Shown: positions 45,384-54,008 of the stretch, one piece after another
Layout: the number at the start of each line of letters is the position of its first letter
How positions within the stretch are numbered: the first letter of the stretch is position 1
NCBI RefSeq assembly: GCF_014697585.1
Contig: NZ_JACJSB010000003.1
Coordinates: 185,613 to 249,612, forward strand
DNA length: 64,000 nucleotides
Origin: Dolichospermum sp. FACHB-1091
Lineage (GTDB): Bacteria > Cyanobacteriota > Cyanobacteriia > Cyanobacteriales > Nostocaceae
Direction of reading: 5' to 3'
Position numbers and translations under genes: made by a program
The notes under the pieces: generated by a model
The model's database searches: none
What the model saw: the letters and a program-made list of their open reading frames with translations, nothing else
Told to the model about the DNA's origin: nothing

Positions 45384-46502
45384 ATGCAGAATTTACATAA
45401 ACTACTCAATACAGAAAACTCAGAATTAGCCAAAATATTGCGGTTTAATTTATATGGATTAGTTGCAATTTTAACCCAAGCAAATCAAGAATATCCCATT
45501 GATCCAGGAATAGGAATAAGTGAAGAACTTCTACAAGAACTTGATGAATTATTACAACATACCCGACTTATGGAAGAAGTTGAGGATCTAGGGGAATTAA
45601 AAGAATCTCCATTAATAAACGACTTAAAATTATTCAAATTAAAAGCAGCTTTTAATAACGATCCTGAATTAAATTTTTATTTAGGTACTTCTCCAATTCA
45701 GAGTCAAAATGATGGGGAAATATGGAACGAAATTCAGAGAAAATTGCTACGAGTTCCCGAAGATATAGCAATATCTTGGAGAGAAATTGCCTTGAAAACA
45801 GCACAAGAATTAGGTGCAATTGTAGATCATGAAAATCTGGAAGAATTACCATTTGTCCGCGATGAAATTATTTATCCGGGGTTGACTGGTACAGTTAAAG
45901 CCAAAGGACTATGTTTATCTCAACAGGCTTTACTAAATTCAGAAATTACCCAAAATCATCTTTCTGAAAACTTATATTCAGTCGCAGGATTTTTACTCTT
46001 ATATATTAAATTTATAGAAATAGATACAGACTTACATCATGCTTTAAAAAGTATTTTTAGCTTCGATGTAGTTTCTTTAAATTCTAAATTAGAACAACGT
46101 CATCAATATATTGACGCTTTAAAAGATCGCTTTTACCGTATCCAAAAATATAGTGAAAATATTGATATAATATTAGAATTATGTGCATGGATTGATATAG
46201 ATGAAGCCATTAATTCTCTAGTATTTATCCCTCCTGCTGAAAGTTATTCCTGGTGGGGAAAATTACAAAAAGAATCCCGTCGTATCCTGAGAAAAGCCGC
46301 TGATAAAGCGATAAAAGCGGGTAATGAAGTGAGAATCAAACAATTATCAGGACTGTATGCTGATGTTTGTGAGTTTTCTAAAGATGACTTACAATTAGAT
46401 TGTGGTGGTACTCCTGGGGAGGTATTAACTTGTTTGCGAGTTTATGCCAAAATCAATCAACAAGAGTATCCAGGAAGGGTGATATTTCGGACTTTAAGGT
46501 AA
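45384..46502 (+). CDS. Hypothetical helical protein, third gene of the SrfB unit
   Basis: 372 residues, almost entirely helical and acidic at its start: LAKILRFNLYGLVAILTQAN at about 15-35 is a hydrophobic helix pair, then GISEELLQELDELLQHTRLMEEVEDL. The centre (WREIALKTAQELGAIVDHENL) and the C-terminus (GELQKESRRILRKAADKAI, then LDCGGTPGEVLTCLRVYAKI) show no known motif. I do not recognise the family. Its constant place after the SrfB-like gene would make it a partner or client; the proteobacterial sets also have a third protein (SrfA) but I see no clear similarity. Confidence 0.72.
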   Translation: MQNLHKLLNTENSELAKILRFNLYGLVAILTQANQEYPIDPGIGISEELLQELDELLQHTRLMEEVEDLGELKESPLINDLKLFKLKAAFNNDPELNFYLGTSPIQSQNDGEIWNEIQRKLLRVPEDIAISWREIALKTAQELGAIVDHENLEELPFVRDEIIYPGLTGTVKAKGLCLSQQALLNSEITQNHLSENLYSVAGFLLLYIKFIEIDTDLHHALKSIFSFDVVSLNSKLEQRHQYIDALKDRFYRIQKYSENIDIILELCAWIDIDEAINSLVFIPPAESYSWWGKLQKESRRILRKAADKAIKAGNEVRIKQLSGLYADVCEFSKDDLQLDCGGTPGEVLTCLRVYAKINQQEYPGRVIFRTLR

Positions 46503-46559
46503 ATTACTTTTTCCTCAATTTCTTCTCTTTGTAAATCATTTCTATTACTTATTCCTTAT

Positions 46560-46584
46560 TAGGTTGGGACAAATACCCAACCTA
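46560..46584. repeat. TAGGTTGGG inverted repeat between convergent genes
   Basis: TAGGTTGGG, seven-base loop, CCCAACCTA: perfect 9-bp stem between the ends of the helical-protein gene (plus) and the hypothetical gene at 46632 (minus). Position suggests a shared terminator. Confidence 0.75.
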
Positions 46585-46631
46585 TAAAATAGCAAAATCA
46601 GAAATGTAGAAATGTCTCTACACTAATTAAC

Positions 46632-47345
46632 TCAGTTCAAAAATACCGAACCACTAATTGCTTGCACAGGAGAAGATAATGGCAAAAATTTATCCACTAG
46701 CAATTCCTGGAAAGTTTTGACATCATTTTGCCAGTTACCAATTACTTGTTGTAAGTCTTGGATTTTTTCGGTGATGGTATTACCTAATAGGGGATAATTT
46801 AAGTTACCAGAAAATAAAATTGCTGGTGTTACCTGTTCCCCAAATTGAACATTTACTTGATTAATAGCTAAATTCAAAACTCCCCGCTTTAAGGGGTAAC
46901 TTAACTCCAAGGAAGCATTGACTTTACTCCCCTCAAATTCTTGCCATGAACCGGAAGATAAAAGCTTACCACATATATATTGATAAGCATCCGTTTCTGA
47001 TGGAAACCCGACAAATCCTTTGGGGTTAATTCCCACTGCTTGATACTCTATTTGAGATAACTTTTCTATCAATTGACTCGCAACTGCTGCTACTTGAATC
47101 TCTAATGGAGTTTTCGGTCCTATCATCTCTAAGACATTTAGTCGGTTCGGTTGAACAATAATTCCCACCCCATTTTTATAAACCAACTGCACTAAATTGT
47201 TATTGTACACTGGTTGATTTGCTAATTCCCAATCAGCAGGAATAATTCCCGTATATTTGAGAAAATCTGGGTTTAAAACTGCGGGATTTAGATTTTTAGC
47301 GACGATAGAAATCGCTATTTCTGAGATTTGTAAACTATTGCTCAT
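46632..47345 (-). CDS. Conserved hypothetical protein
   Basis: 237 residues from ATG at 47345, chosen because CAGGAG lies five bases before it; the 23 residues upstream look random. No signal peptide. Opening SLQISEIAISIVAKNLNPAVL and the mid-segment NRLNVLEMIGPKTPLEIQVAAVASQLIEKL suggest an alpha/beta fold; a run of beta strands ends the protein. I cannot assign a family. Divergent from crtD with a gap of about 207 bases that must hold both promoters. Confidence 0.72.
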   Translation of the reverse strand: MSNSLQISEIAISIVAKNLNPAVLNPDFLKYTGIIPADWELANQPVYNNNLVQLVYKNGVGIIVQPNRLNVLEMIGPKTPLEIQVAAVASQLIEKLSQIEYQAVGINPKGFVGFPSETDAYQYICGKLLSSGSWQEFEGSKVNASLELSYPLKRGVLNLAINQVNVQFGEQVTPAILFSGNLNYPLLGNTITEKIQDLQQVIGNWQNDVKTFQELLVDKFLPLSSPVQAISGSVFLN

Positions 47346-47552
47346 AAACTCCTGGTTATTGCTGAATTTATTAACAGTATAAATACTGTTAAAACTAGTA
47401 TACGTCAAAATCAAATATTTGTGAGTGCAAACTTTTCCCTTTTGTGATATAAATATATATACGCTTAATTTAATTTGGTTATATTTAAACTATTTTGTTA
47501 GCAATAAATAAAATTTTTCATTGTAAACTAATAATTAGTAATATTAAGAATT

Positions 47553-49067
47553 ATGTCAAATTTATCTGATAGAAAAAATCAATCCCGTGTGATTGTCATT
47601 GGTGCGGGTATAGGTGGACTTACGGCAGGTGCATTATTATCCAATAAAGGTTATAATGTCCTTGTACTTGACCAAGCAATAGTTCCTGGTGGTTGCGCTT
47701 CGACCTTCAAACGTCAAGGATTTACCTTTGATGTTGGTGCGACCCAAGTTGCAGGTTTAGAACCTGGGGGAATTCATCATCGCATTTTCTCGGAATTAAA
47801 TATAGAATTACCCGAAGCTACACCTTGTGATCCAGCTTGTGCGGTATATCTTCCAGGAGAGTCTACACCCATTAATGTCTGGCGTGATGCAGAAAAATGG
47901 CAAGAAGAACGCCAAAAACAGTTTCCGGGAAGTGAATCTTTTTGGCAATTATTAACAACTTTATTTAATGCTAGTTGGGAATTTCAAGGACGTGATCCTG
48001 TGTTACCACCGCGTAATTTATGGGATTTAAAACAATTAATTAAAGCAGTGCGTCCGAGTACATTTATAACTGCACCTTTCACCTTTATGACAGTGGGAGA
48101 TGCTTTACGATTATGTGGTTTAGGAAATGATAAAAGACTGCGGACATTTTTAGATCTACAACTCAAATTATATTCTCAAGTTAGCGCGGAAGAAACTGCC
48201 CTACTTTATGCAGCCACAGCTTTGAATGTATCTCAATTACCCCAAGGATTATTTCATCTGCAAGGAAGTATGCAAGTATTGAGCGATCGCTTGGTAGAAT
48301 CTTTAGAACGGGATGGTGGTAAATTATTAATGAGACATACCGTAGAAAAAATCAAAGTTGAAAATAACCAAGCTAAATCTGTAAGCATTAAAAATCAGAA
48401 AACCGGAGAAACTTGGACAGAATCAGCAGATCATATAATTGCTAACGTTACGGTTGAAAACTTAGTTAAATTATTAGGAGAAAATGCGCCTTGGGGATAT
48501 AAACAAAGAGTAGAAAAACTACCTCCTGCTTCTGGTGCTTTTGTTGTTTATCTAGGTGTAGATAAGAGTGCAATTCCCGCCAATTGTCCACCGCATTTAC
48601 AATTTTTATATGATATTAATGGACCAATTGGCGAAAATAATTCCCTATTTGTATCTGTAAGTCATGAAGGAGACGGCCGCGCACCATTAGGAAAAGCGAC
48701 AATTATTGCTTCTTCCTTTGTTGATTTTACTCCCTGGTGGGAAACTGAAAATTACGAAGAGTTAAAACAAAAATTTACTCAAGAAGCAATATCCAAACTT
48801 TCCCAATATTTCTATTTAAAACCAGAAACCATCATTTATGTGGAAGCAGCCACACCTCGCACTTTTGCTAATTATACAGGCAGAGAAAAGGGAATTGTAG
48901 GCGGTATTGGTCAAAGAATTTCCACCTTTGGACCCTTTGGTTTTGCTAATCGTACTCCTATTAATAATTTGTGGTTAGTTGGTGATTCTACCCACCCTGG
49001 AGAAGGAACTGCGGGGGTAAGTTATTCGGCTTTGACGGTAGTTAGACAAATTCAAAATCAAGGGTAA
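47553..49067 (+). CDS. crtD: Carotenoid 3',4'-desaturase (CrtD-type)
   Basis: 504 residues. Dinucleotide-binding start VIVIGAGIGGLTAGALLSNKGYNVLVLDQ (Rossmann GxGxxG, residues about 13-41), then GGCASTFKRQGFTFDVGAT as in CrtI-family enzymes, FHLQGSMQVLSDRLVESL (about 230-247) and the closing FAD motif NNLWLVGDSTHPGEGTAGVSYSALTVVRQI. These fit the cyanobacterial CrtD group that introduces the 3',4' double bond for myxol-type xanthophylls at the membrane. CrtH and other CrtI-family proteins are similar, so the exact position is likely but not certain. Preceded by an AT-rich promoter region. Confidence 0.82.
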   Translation: MSNLSDRKNQSRVIVIGAGIGGLTAGALLSNKGYNVLVLDQAIVPGGCASTFKRQGFTFDVGATQVAGLEPGGIHHRIFSELNIELPEATPCDPACAVYLPGESTPINVWRDAEKWQEERQKQFPGSESFWQLLTTLFNASWEFQGRDPVLPPRNLWDLKQLIKAVRPSTFITAPFTFMTVGDALRLCGLGNDKRLRTFLDLQLKLYSQVSAEETALLYAATALNVSQLPQGLFHLQGSMQVLSDRLVESLERDGGKLLMRHTVEKIKVENNQAKSVSIKNQKTGETWTESADHIIANVTVENLVKLLGENAPWGYKQRVEKLPPASGAFVVYLGVDKSAIPANCPPHLQFLYDINGPIGENNSLFVSVSHEGDGRAPLGKATIIASSFVDFTPWWETENYEELKQKFTQEAISKLSQYFYLKPETIIYVEAATPRTFANYTGREKGIVGGIGQRISTFGPFGFANRTPINNLWLVGDSTHPGEGTAGVSYSALTVVRQIQNQG

Positions 49068-49154
49068 AATTCTTTTTTTCACGCAGAGTCGCCCAGACGC
49101 GGAGGAGAGATTGTACAGAAGAATAGTTGGTGATTCAAAATTATACTGTCCAAA

Positions 49155-51227
49155 CTAATTACTAACTCCTGAAGGCTGAGATTCTTCTGCTGGTGTTGCT
49201 TCTGGCGTGGATTCCACTGATGGAGTAAGTGGTGATTTGGGAATCAGTAATTGCCGCCAAGTTCTAATTTGTTCACTAGCATCAGTATAAGCACTACTAC
49301 CGCGAGGAATTAACTTCGCTGTATTAATAGCTTTGGCAACATCATCTTCACTTTGAGAACGTGCTATTTGTAATAATTGTTGACTCCACTGGTCAATGGC
49401 GATGTTCACATCTAAACGTAAACTGTTACGATTAGATACCCGATTTGCCAACTCCATGGCCTGAACTAAAGCTTCTGGTGTGCCAATTTCTGCAACTTGC
49501 TTGGCTTTTTGCCAACTTTCCTGAGAGCGAATTTGGTCTTGCCAGGTATCTATAGCCGTTTGGGCTTCATCCGACAAAGCGCGTCCTGATGCTGCGATTT
49601 TTTGAGCTTCACTAATCGCAGTTTTTAAATCACCATTATCGGCCAACGCCCTAGCCTGATCTAAGTATGGTTGATCTTGAATACGCTCAATTTTTGCATT
49701 CCATAAACGCATCTTTTTCCTCGCTTCTGGATATAATGCCCGCCCCGAACGAATTTGACTAACTTCGGCGATCGCTATTTGTAATGAGCTAATATCTTCA
49801 CTAATTGCTATTTGTTCAGCCCGTTCTAAATATGGTTTATCTTCAATCGTCTCCACCTGGCCACGCCAACGCCCCATTTCCTGACGGGCTTCCTTCCCAC
49901 GGGGATTACTACTAGGAATTAACTGTACCTCAGAAATAGCCGCTGTTAAATCACTAACCGTACCTTGACTAGCTAAATTCCGAGCTTTTTCTAACCGAGA
50001 AACATCTTCAATTTCTAATTGCCAACTAGCAATTAATTGTTGTGCTTCATTATAATTTTCCCTAGAAGCATCTATTTGTTGAGCTTGAGAAATCGCCGTT
50101 TCTAACCCAGCCACAGTACCAATAAAGGCGGTTCTTTTCGCCTCACCCAAAAACATAAAATCATCGACTTCCGCCTGTAATTCAGGAATAGAGGGGATTT
50201 TTCGAGCAATTTCCAGCGCTGTATCAGCATCTCGCTCTTTCATCTTCCCTTGTGCCAGTTGTAGCATTTTCCGCGCAAATCCAGTGATTAGATCCTGGGC
50301 TTTTTGGTATAAATAACTTTCTGGTTTAATCGTTTGAGCTAGTTTAATCGCTTTGAGTAAATTATCTAAACTCCGGTTTTCTGCCAAATTTTCAGCTTTG
50401 TAAAGTTTATCCCCATCTTCCCGCGCCGTGACAATAATATTATTTAATTGCTCATACTTAGTATTTGCCCAGTATTTATTATTTACCCGCAGTAATCTAG
50501 CACTGAGCATAAAAGCCGATTGCCAATGTCTTTGGCGCAGTTCTTTTTCCGCCTCCTGGTAGATTCCTTCGGCTTTTGACCAAATTGATTGCCATTTTTC
50601 AATTTGTTCTTCTACTAATTTACTCGCTTCTAAATCCGCTGGAATTTGACGAGCAGTAGCGATCGCCCCCTGCAAATCCCCCGACTGAAAAGTTTCATCA
50701 GCTAGTTGTAAAATATCCCGTGACCATTGTTCTAAAAAACGATTTATTTCCCCCCGTAGAGGGTGATTTTCTGGTAACTGTTTCACCAAAGCGATCGCTT
50801 GGAGCAAATCATTAACTGTTTGCTTAGAAGCCGCCAACTGAGCGCAGTGTAACCTAACTGACGCACTGGCTAAAGGCCAGAAAATCTGCGGACAATTGGG
50901 GGCAGATGGTAGCTTAAATAACATAGATATCGCCAGAAACCCCACACTTCCAGGAATCAAAGTTAGCGCTACCGCCAAAGGTATCCATCCCTTCATCCAA
51001 GGTGGCATTTTCCCCGTCATAACACTGAGATTAAAAGTACCTTTAGAAGCATTATTTATAGATAGGTCTGCGCCATCTTGATTTTTTCCATTCTTCACTG
51101 ACTTAAAATGAGAACCAACAGCAGTAGTATCAGCCGTTTGATCATTTGGTATATAGTTGGGCTCAAGCCCAATTGGTTCTTCTACTTGGTCCAAAGACCA
51201 ATTATCTGGAATATCCCGCTCTGTCAT
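49155..51227 (-). CDS. Membrane-anchored protein with about 60-residue helical repeats
   Basis: 690 residues. Acidic N-terminal tail, one membrane helix (WIPLAVALTLIPGSVGFLAISMLF, about 80-103), then at least seven degenerate repeats of about 55-65 residues built on the pattern [LAx-x-G]-[L-x-x-AIxxAxxI]-[Y-x-x-A-x-x-x-I-x-x-W-x-x-Q], e.g. at about 350-410, 420-480, 490-545. Each unit forms a pair of helices, giving a solenoid. A Pro/Ser-rich tail ends the protein. Such proteins are often mislabelled as chromosome-segregation ATPases; no ATP motif is present. Probably periplasmic or cytoplasmic scaffold. A divergent start lies beside hslO (minus, downstream). Confidence 0.78.
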   Translation of the reverse strand: MTERDIPDNWSLDQVEEPIGLEPNYIPNDQTADTTAVGSHFKSVKNGKNQDGADLSINNASKGTFNLSVMTGKMPPWMKGWIPLAVALTLIPGSVGFLAISMLFKLPSAPNCPQIFWPLASASVRLHCAQLAASKQTVNDLLQAIALVKQLPENHPLRGEINRFLEQWSRDILQLADETFQSGDLQGAIATARQIPADLEASKLVEEQIEKWQSIWSKAEGIYQEAEKELRQRHWQSAFMLSARLLRVNNKYWANTKYEQLNNIIVTAREDGDKLYKAENLAENRSLDNLLKAIKLAQTIKPESYLYQKAQDLITGFARKMLQLAQGKMKERDADTALEIARKIPSIPELQAEVDDFMFLGEAKRTAFIGTVAGLETAISQAQQIDASRENYNEAQQLIASWQLEIEDVSRLEKARNLASQGTVSDLTAAISEVQLIPSSNPRGKEARQEMGRWRGQVETIEDKPYLERAEQIAISEDISSLQIAIAEVSQIRSGRALYPEARKKMRLWNAKIERIQDQPYLDQARALADNGDLKTAISEAQKIAASGRALSDEAQTAIDTWQDQIRSQESWQKAKQVAEIGTPEALVQAMELANRVSNRNSLRLDVNIAIDQWSQQLLQIARSQSEDDVAKAINTAKLIPRGSSAYTDASEQIRTWRQLLIPKSPLTPSVESTPEATPAEESQPSGVSN

Positions 51228-51363
51228 TGCTCACACCACACTAATTAATTGAATAGCGATATGAAAGTAGGTAGATCAATAAATATAGATAATATTATGC
51301 TTACTATCCTCACTTTCCCATCAATAACATTACTATTATTTGGTTTGAGTATGACTAATTACA

Positions 51364-52269
51364 TTAACCAGAAATTAAAGATTCTTTTTGTAAATCTAGA
51401 ATTAGCTGGGTTAAATCGTCACTAGTTGCCTGGTAAACATTACCACAAAAGTCACAAATTGCCTCCGCACCATTATCTTTAACAATCATATCCTCAAGTT
51501 CAGCCTCTCCCAATATTTTCAGCGCCCCTAGCACCCGCTCAAAAGAGCAACCACAATGAAAGCGTAGCATTTGACTTTCAGGAAATATGTTCAATCCCAT
51601 ATCTCCTAACAAATCATGCAATATCTCCGCCAATGTTTTTCCCGCTTGTAGTAGTGGTGTAAAACCGGATAAAGCGGAAACTCTTGATTCTAAAGTCGCC
51701 ACCAGTTCTTCATCTTGAGCCGCCTTGGGTAACACTTGTAGTAATATTCCCCCGGCTGCTGTTACCCCCTGTTGTCCCACGAATACACCCAAAACTAACG
51801 CCGAAGGAGTTTGTTCCGAATTTAGGAGATAATGGGCTACATCGTCACCTATTTCCCCAGAAACCAGTTCCACTGTACTAGAGTAAGGATAGCCATAACC
51901 AATATCTCGGACTACATAAAGATAGCCCCCACCCACAGCAGAACCAACATCCAGTTTACCTTTGTGATTGAGGGGTAATTCTACAGATGGATTACCGACA
52001 TAACCCCTCACAGTTCCATCTAAACCTGCATCTGCTAATATACCACCTAAAGGACCATCTCCCTTAACGCGAACATTCACCCTAGAGCCTTGTCGTTTCA
52101 TGCTTGAAGCCATCAACAAACCAGCCGCCATTGTTCTTCCTAGTGCTGCTGTCGCCACATAGGACAGTTTATGGCGAACTCTTGCTTCTTCCGTTAACCG
52201 GGTGGTAATCACGCCTACTGCTTTAATCCCACCATTCGCCGCAGTCCCACGAATTAATTGATCTGCCAT
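51364..52269 (-). CDS. hslO: Hsp33 redox-regulated chaperone
   Basis: 301 residues. The C-terminal zinc switch has the CxC and CxxC pairs: FHCGCSFERVLGAL and EAICDFCGNVYQ. The N-terminal domain carries HKLSYVATAALGRTMAAGLL and RVNVRVKGDGPLGGILADA, family hallmarks. On oxidation the four Cys form disulfides, zinc is released and the protein unfolds to hold aggregating clients. Cytoplasmic. Spaced about 135 bases from the next minus-strand gene. Confidence 0.96.
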   Translation of the reverse strand: MADQLIRGTAANGGIKAVGVITTRLTEEARVRHKLSYVATAALGRTMAAGLLMASSMKRQGSRVNVRVKGDGPLGGILADAGLDGTVRGYVGNPSVELPLNHKGKLDVGSAVGGGYLYVVRDIGYGYPYSSTVELVSGEIGDDVAHYLLNSEQTPSALVLGVFVGQQGVTAAGGILLQVLPKAAQDEELVATLESRVSALSGFTPLLQAGKTLAEILHDLLGDMGLNIFPESQMLRFHCGCSFERVLGALKILGEAELEDMIVKDNGAEAICDFCGNVYQATSDDLTQLILDLQKESLISG

Positions 52270-52329
52270 GAAAAACCTTACAATTCTTTTGGTGACTTTT
52301 GTATTTTAGCTCAAACAGTAGAAGCCTCT

Positions 52330-52354
52330 AACCCATTACCCATTACCCATTACC
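52330..52354. repeat. Tandem CCCATTA repeat immediately before a start codon
   Basis: Three copies of CCCATTA ending in CC directly before ATG 52355. It is the reverse complement of the GGGTAAT-type repeat seen at 6127-6156. Because it lies where the ribosome-binding site should be, no purine-rich site is present for the gene at 52355. Confidence 0.85.
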
Positions 52355-52741
52355 ATGCTAGGTACATTTCAACAAAGCCAAATCCGCATCGAAATTGCAG
52401 CATCAGCCGATGCCATTCATGATAGTATTCTTCATCCAGTACAATTGAAAAAATGGCTGTTAGGACAAAATTTCCCCCCGGAAATGCCCACAGAATTGCC
52501 ACCAGGCTTTGAATTTACTACTTGGACAGGACCTGTATCCATTCATCATCGGGTAGAGGTCGTAAAACCTAATTGTTTGCGCTTACTCCTCAGTGGAGCC
52601 ATTGACGGCTTTCACGAATGGTACTGGGGTGAAGGTTGGGTACAGTCACGCTTAGAAGGTGTATCTATGTTACCCCTGAATTTAGGTCAAAGTCTCAGTT
52701 TATTTAGTTTGCGTCAGTTTCTATCAGGGATAAGAAATTAA
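52355..52741 (+). CDS. Small SRPBCC-like protein
   Basis: 128 residues. QSQIRIEIAASADAIHDSILHPVQLKKWL resembles the start of START/SRPBCC-type ligand-binding proteins (Bet v 1-like fold), with FTTWTGPVSIHHRVEVVKPNCLRLLLSGAIDGFHEWYWGEGWVQSRLEG as the beta sheet. It is slightly short for a full SRPBCC domain, ending without the usual long C-terminal helix beyond LSLFSLRQFLSGIR. Its function is unknown. Starts at an ATG joined directly to a tandem repeat and without a ribosome-binding site, so expression may be low. Confidence 0.7.
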   Translation: MLGTFQQSQIRIEIAASADAIHDSILHPVQLKKWLLGQNFPPEMPTELPPGFEFTTWTGPVSIHHRVEVVKPNCLRLLLSGAIDGFHEWYWGEGWVQSRLEGVSMLPLNLGQSLSLFSLRQFLSGIRN

Positions 52742-52825
52742 CCGCAGATAAACGCAGATAAATCTGTGCCTCAGTGGACTAGGAAATACGATCTATGCTA
52801 TACATGAGACAAGTAAACATAACAA

Positions 52826-52861
52826 AATATCCCCTATTCCCTACAAGGAAATGGGGATTTT
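52826..52861. terminator. Bidirectional terminator hairpin
   Basis: AAATATCCCC, inner pairing TTCC/GGAA, then GGGGATTTT: A-tract on one side and T-tract on the other, between the convergent SRPBCC-like gene (plus) and the response regulator (minus). Confidence 0.65.
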
Positions 52862-52917
52862 CTGTAAACTTTTTTTACTTTTCAAAGATCCTCTGAACAG
52901 CAAATTACCTCTTAATG

Positions 52918-53637
52918 TTAATTAACCTCGAGTAATTTATAATCTCGAAGCAATTTTGTGTTTTCAGCACTCAATAATTCCCGCAGACTATCAATCTCAT
53001 TTAATATCTCGATTTCCCGTCTACATTCTTGTTGTAAAATTGACAAGTAGCGATCGCGCTGCTTTTCTGTTTTGGCCTCTTTGAGCATACAAATGGCCAT
53101 GTTGATATTAGAAACAGGATTGGATAAGTCTATAGAAACTTTTCTTAATAGGCTTTCTCGAACCTGTGCCAGTTCATTGGAGTTTTGCAATTCAATCTGA
53201 TTGGTTTTGATTTCCTGTTGCAGTTTTGCTGACTTCCGAGCTTCTTTTAGATAGGCTTGACCAGGGATTAAACGTTTTTTCAACCTAGCTTTTACTGCTT
53301 GTAATATTTCCAAAGGCTGAAAAGGTTTAGTAATGTAATCATCAGCACCTAGACACATACCTTCACGTAAATCACTCCGGTTGGCTCTAGCAGTGAGAAA
53401 AATCAGAGGGATATCAGCACACTTGGGTTCTTGTCGTAGTTTTTGTAAAACCTCATAGCCATTGAGTCCTGGTATCATAATGTCGCAGATTATTAAATCA
53501 GGATTTTTATTTTTAGCCAATTGTAGCCCGGTTGTTCCGTCTACAGCAGTAATAACGTTGAAATCTGCCAATTCTAAAATTTCTTGGAGATTTGAGAGAA
53601 TTTGAGTTTCGTCCTCGATTACTAAAATTAAGCTCAT
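52918..53637 (-). CDS. Response regulator with degenerate histidine-kinase dimerisation domain
   Basis: 239 residues. Receiver 1-125: VIEDETQILSN, DLIICDIMIPG (acceptor Asp near 53), ITKPFQ. A coiled coil follows, then LLRKVSIDLSNPVSNINMAICMLKEA, which aligns with HisKA H-boxes (normally KVSHDLRNPLSNI), but His is Ile. No ATPase domain follows. It is probably a receiver with a dimerisation or scaffold domain derived from a histidine kinase, unable to autophosphorylate. Convergent with the SRPBCC-like gene and divergent from the large hybrid kinase at 54009. Confidence 0.85.
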   Translation of the reverse strand: MSLILVIEDETQILSNLQEILELADFNVITAVDGTTGLQLAKNKNPDLIICDIMIPGLNGYEVLQKLRQEPKCADIPLIFLTARANRSDLREGMCLGADDYITKPFQPLEILQAVKARLKKRLIPGQAYLKEARKSAKLQQEIKTNQIELQNSNELAQVRESLLRKVSIDLSNPVSNINMAICMLKEAKTEKQRDRYLSILQQECRREIEILNEIDSLRELLSAENTKLLRDYKLLEVN

Positions 53638-54008
53638 GACTCAAAGTAGACCCCTATGGAATTATCTATGTATATTGCCGACTTTCTTTGATTTGATTCA
53701 CAAATTAATACTATAAAATCACTATACACCAACTTGTACGCACTCAATAAATAATGGTTAAACAAATTACATATAAGCAAAAATTGTCTTGATTATAAGG
53801 CAAAGGGCAAAAGAGTTGGCGAAAATTTACTTTACTTTACATACTTAATTTTTTCGCGCTTCTCCACTTAATCAGTTTTTCTGACTGTAAAAATTATTTT
53901 TCTTGTACCAATTGTGTATAATAGACACCTAATAAATGATAAAAAAGAATGTAGAGCCGAGAATCCCTAGTCAAACCAAGTCTCTTATTAAAGATATTTA
54001 AACAAATA

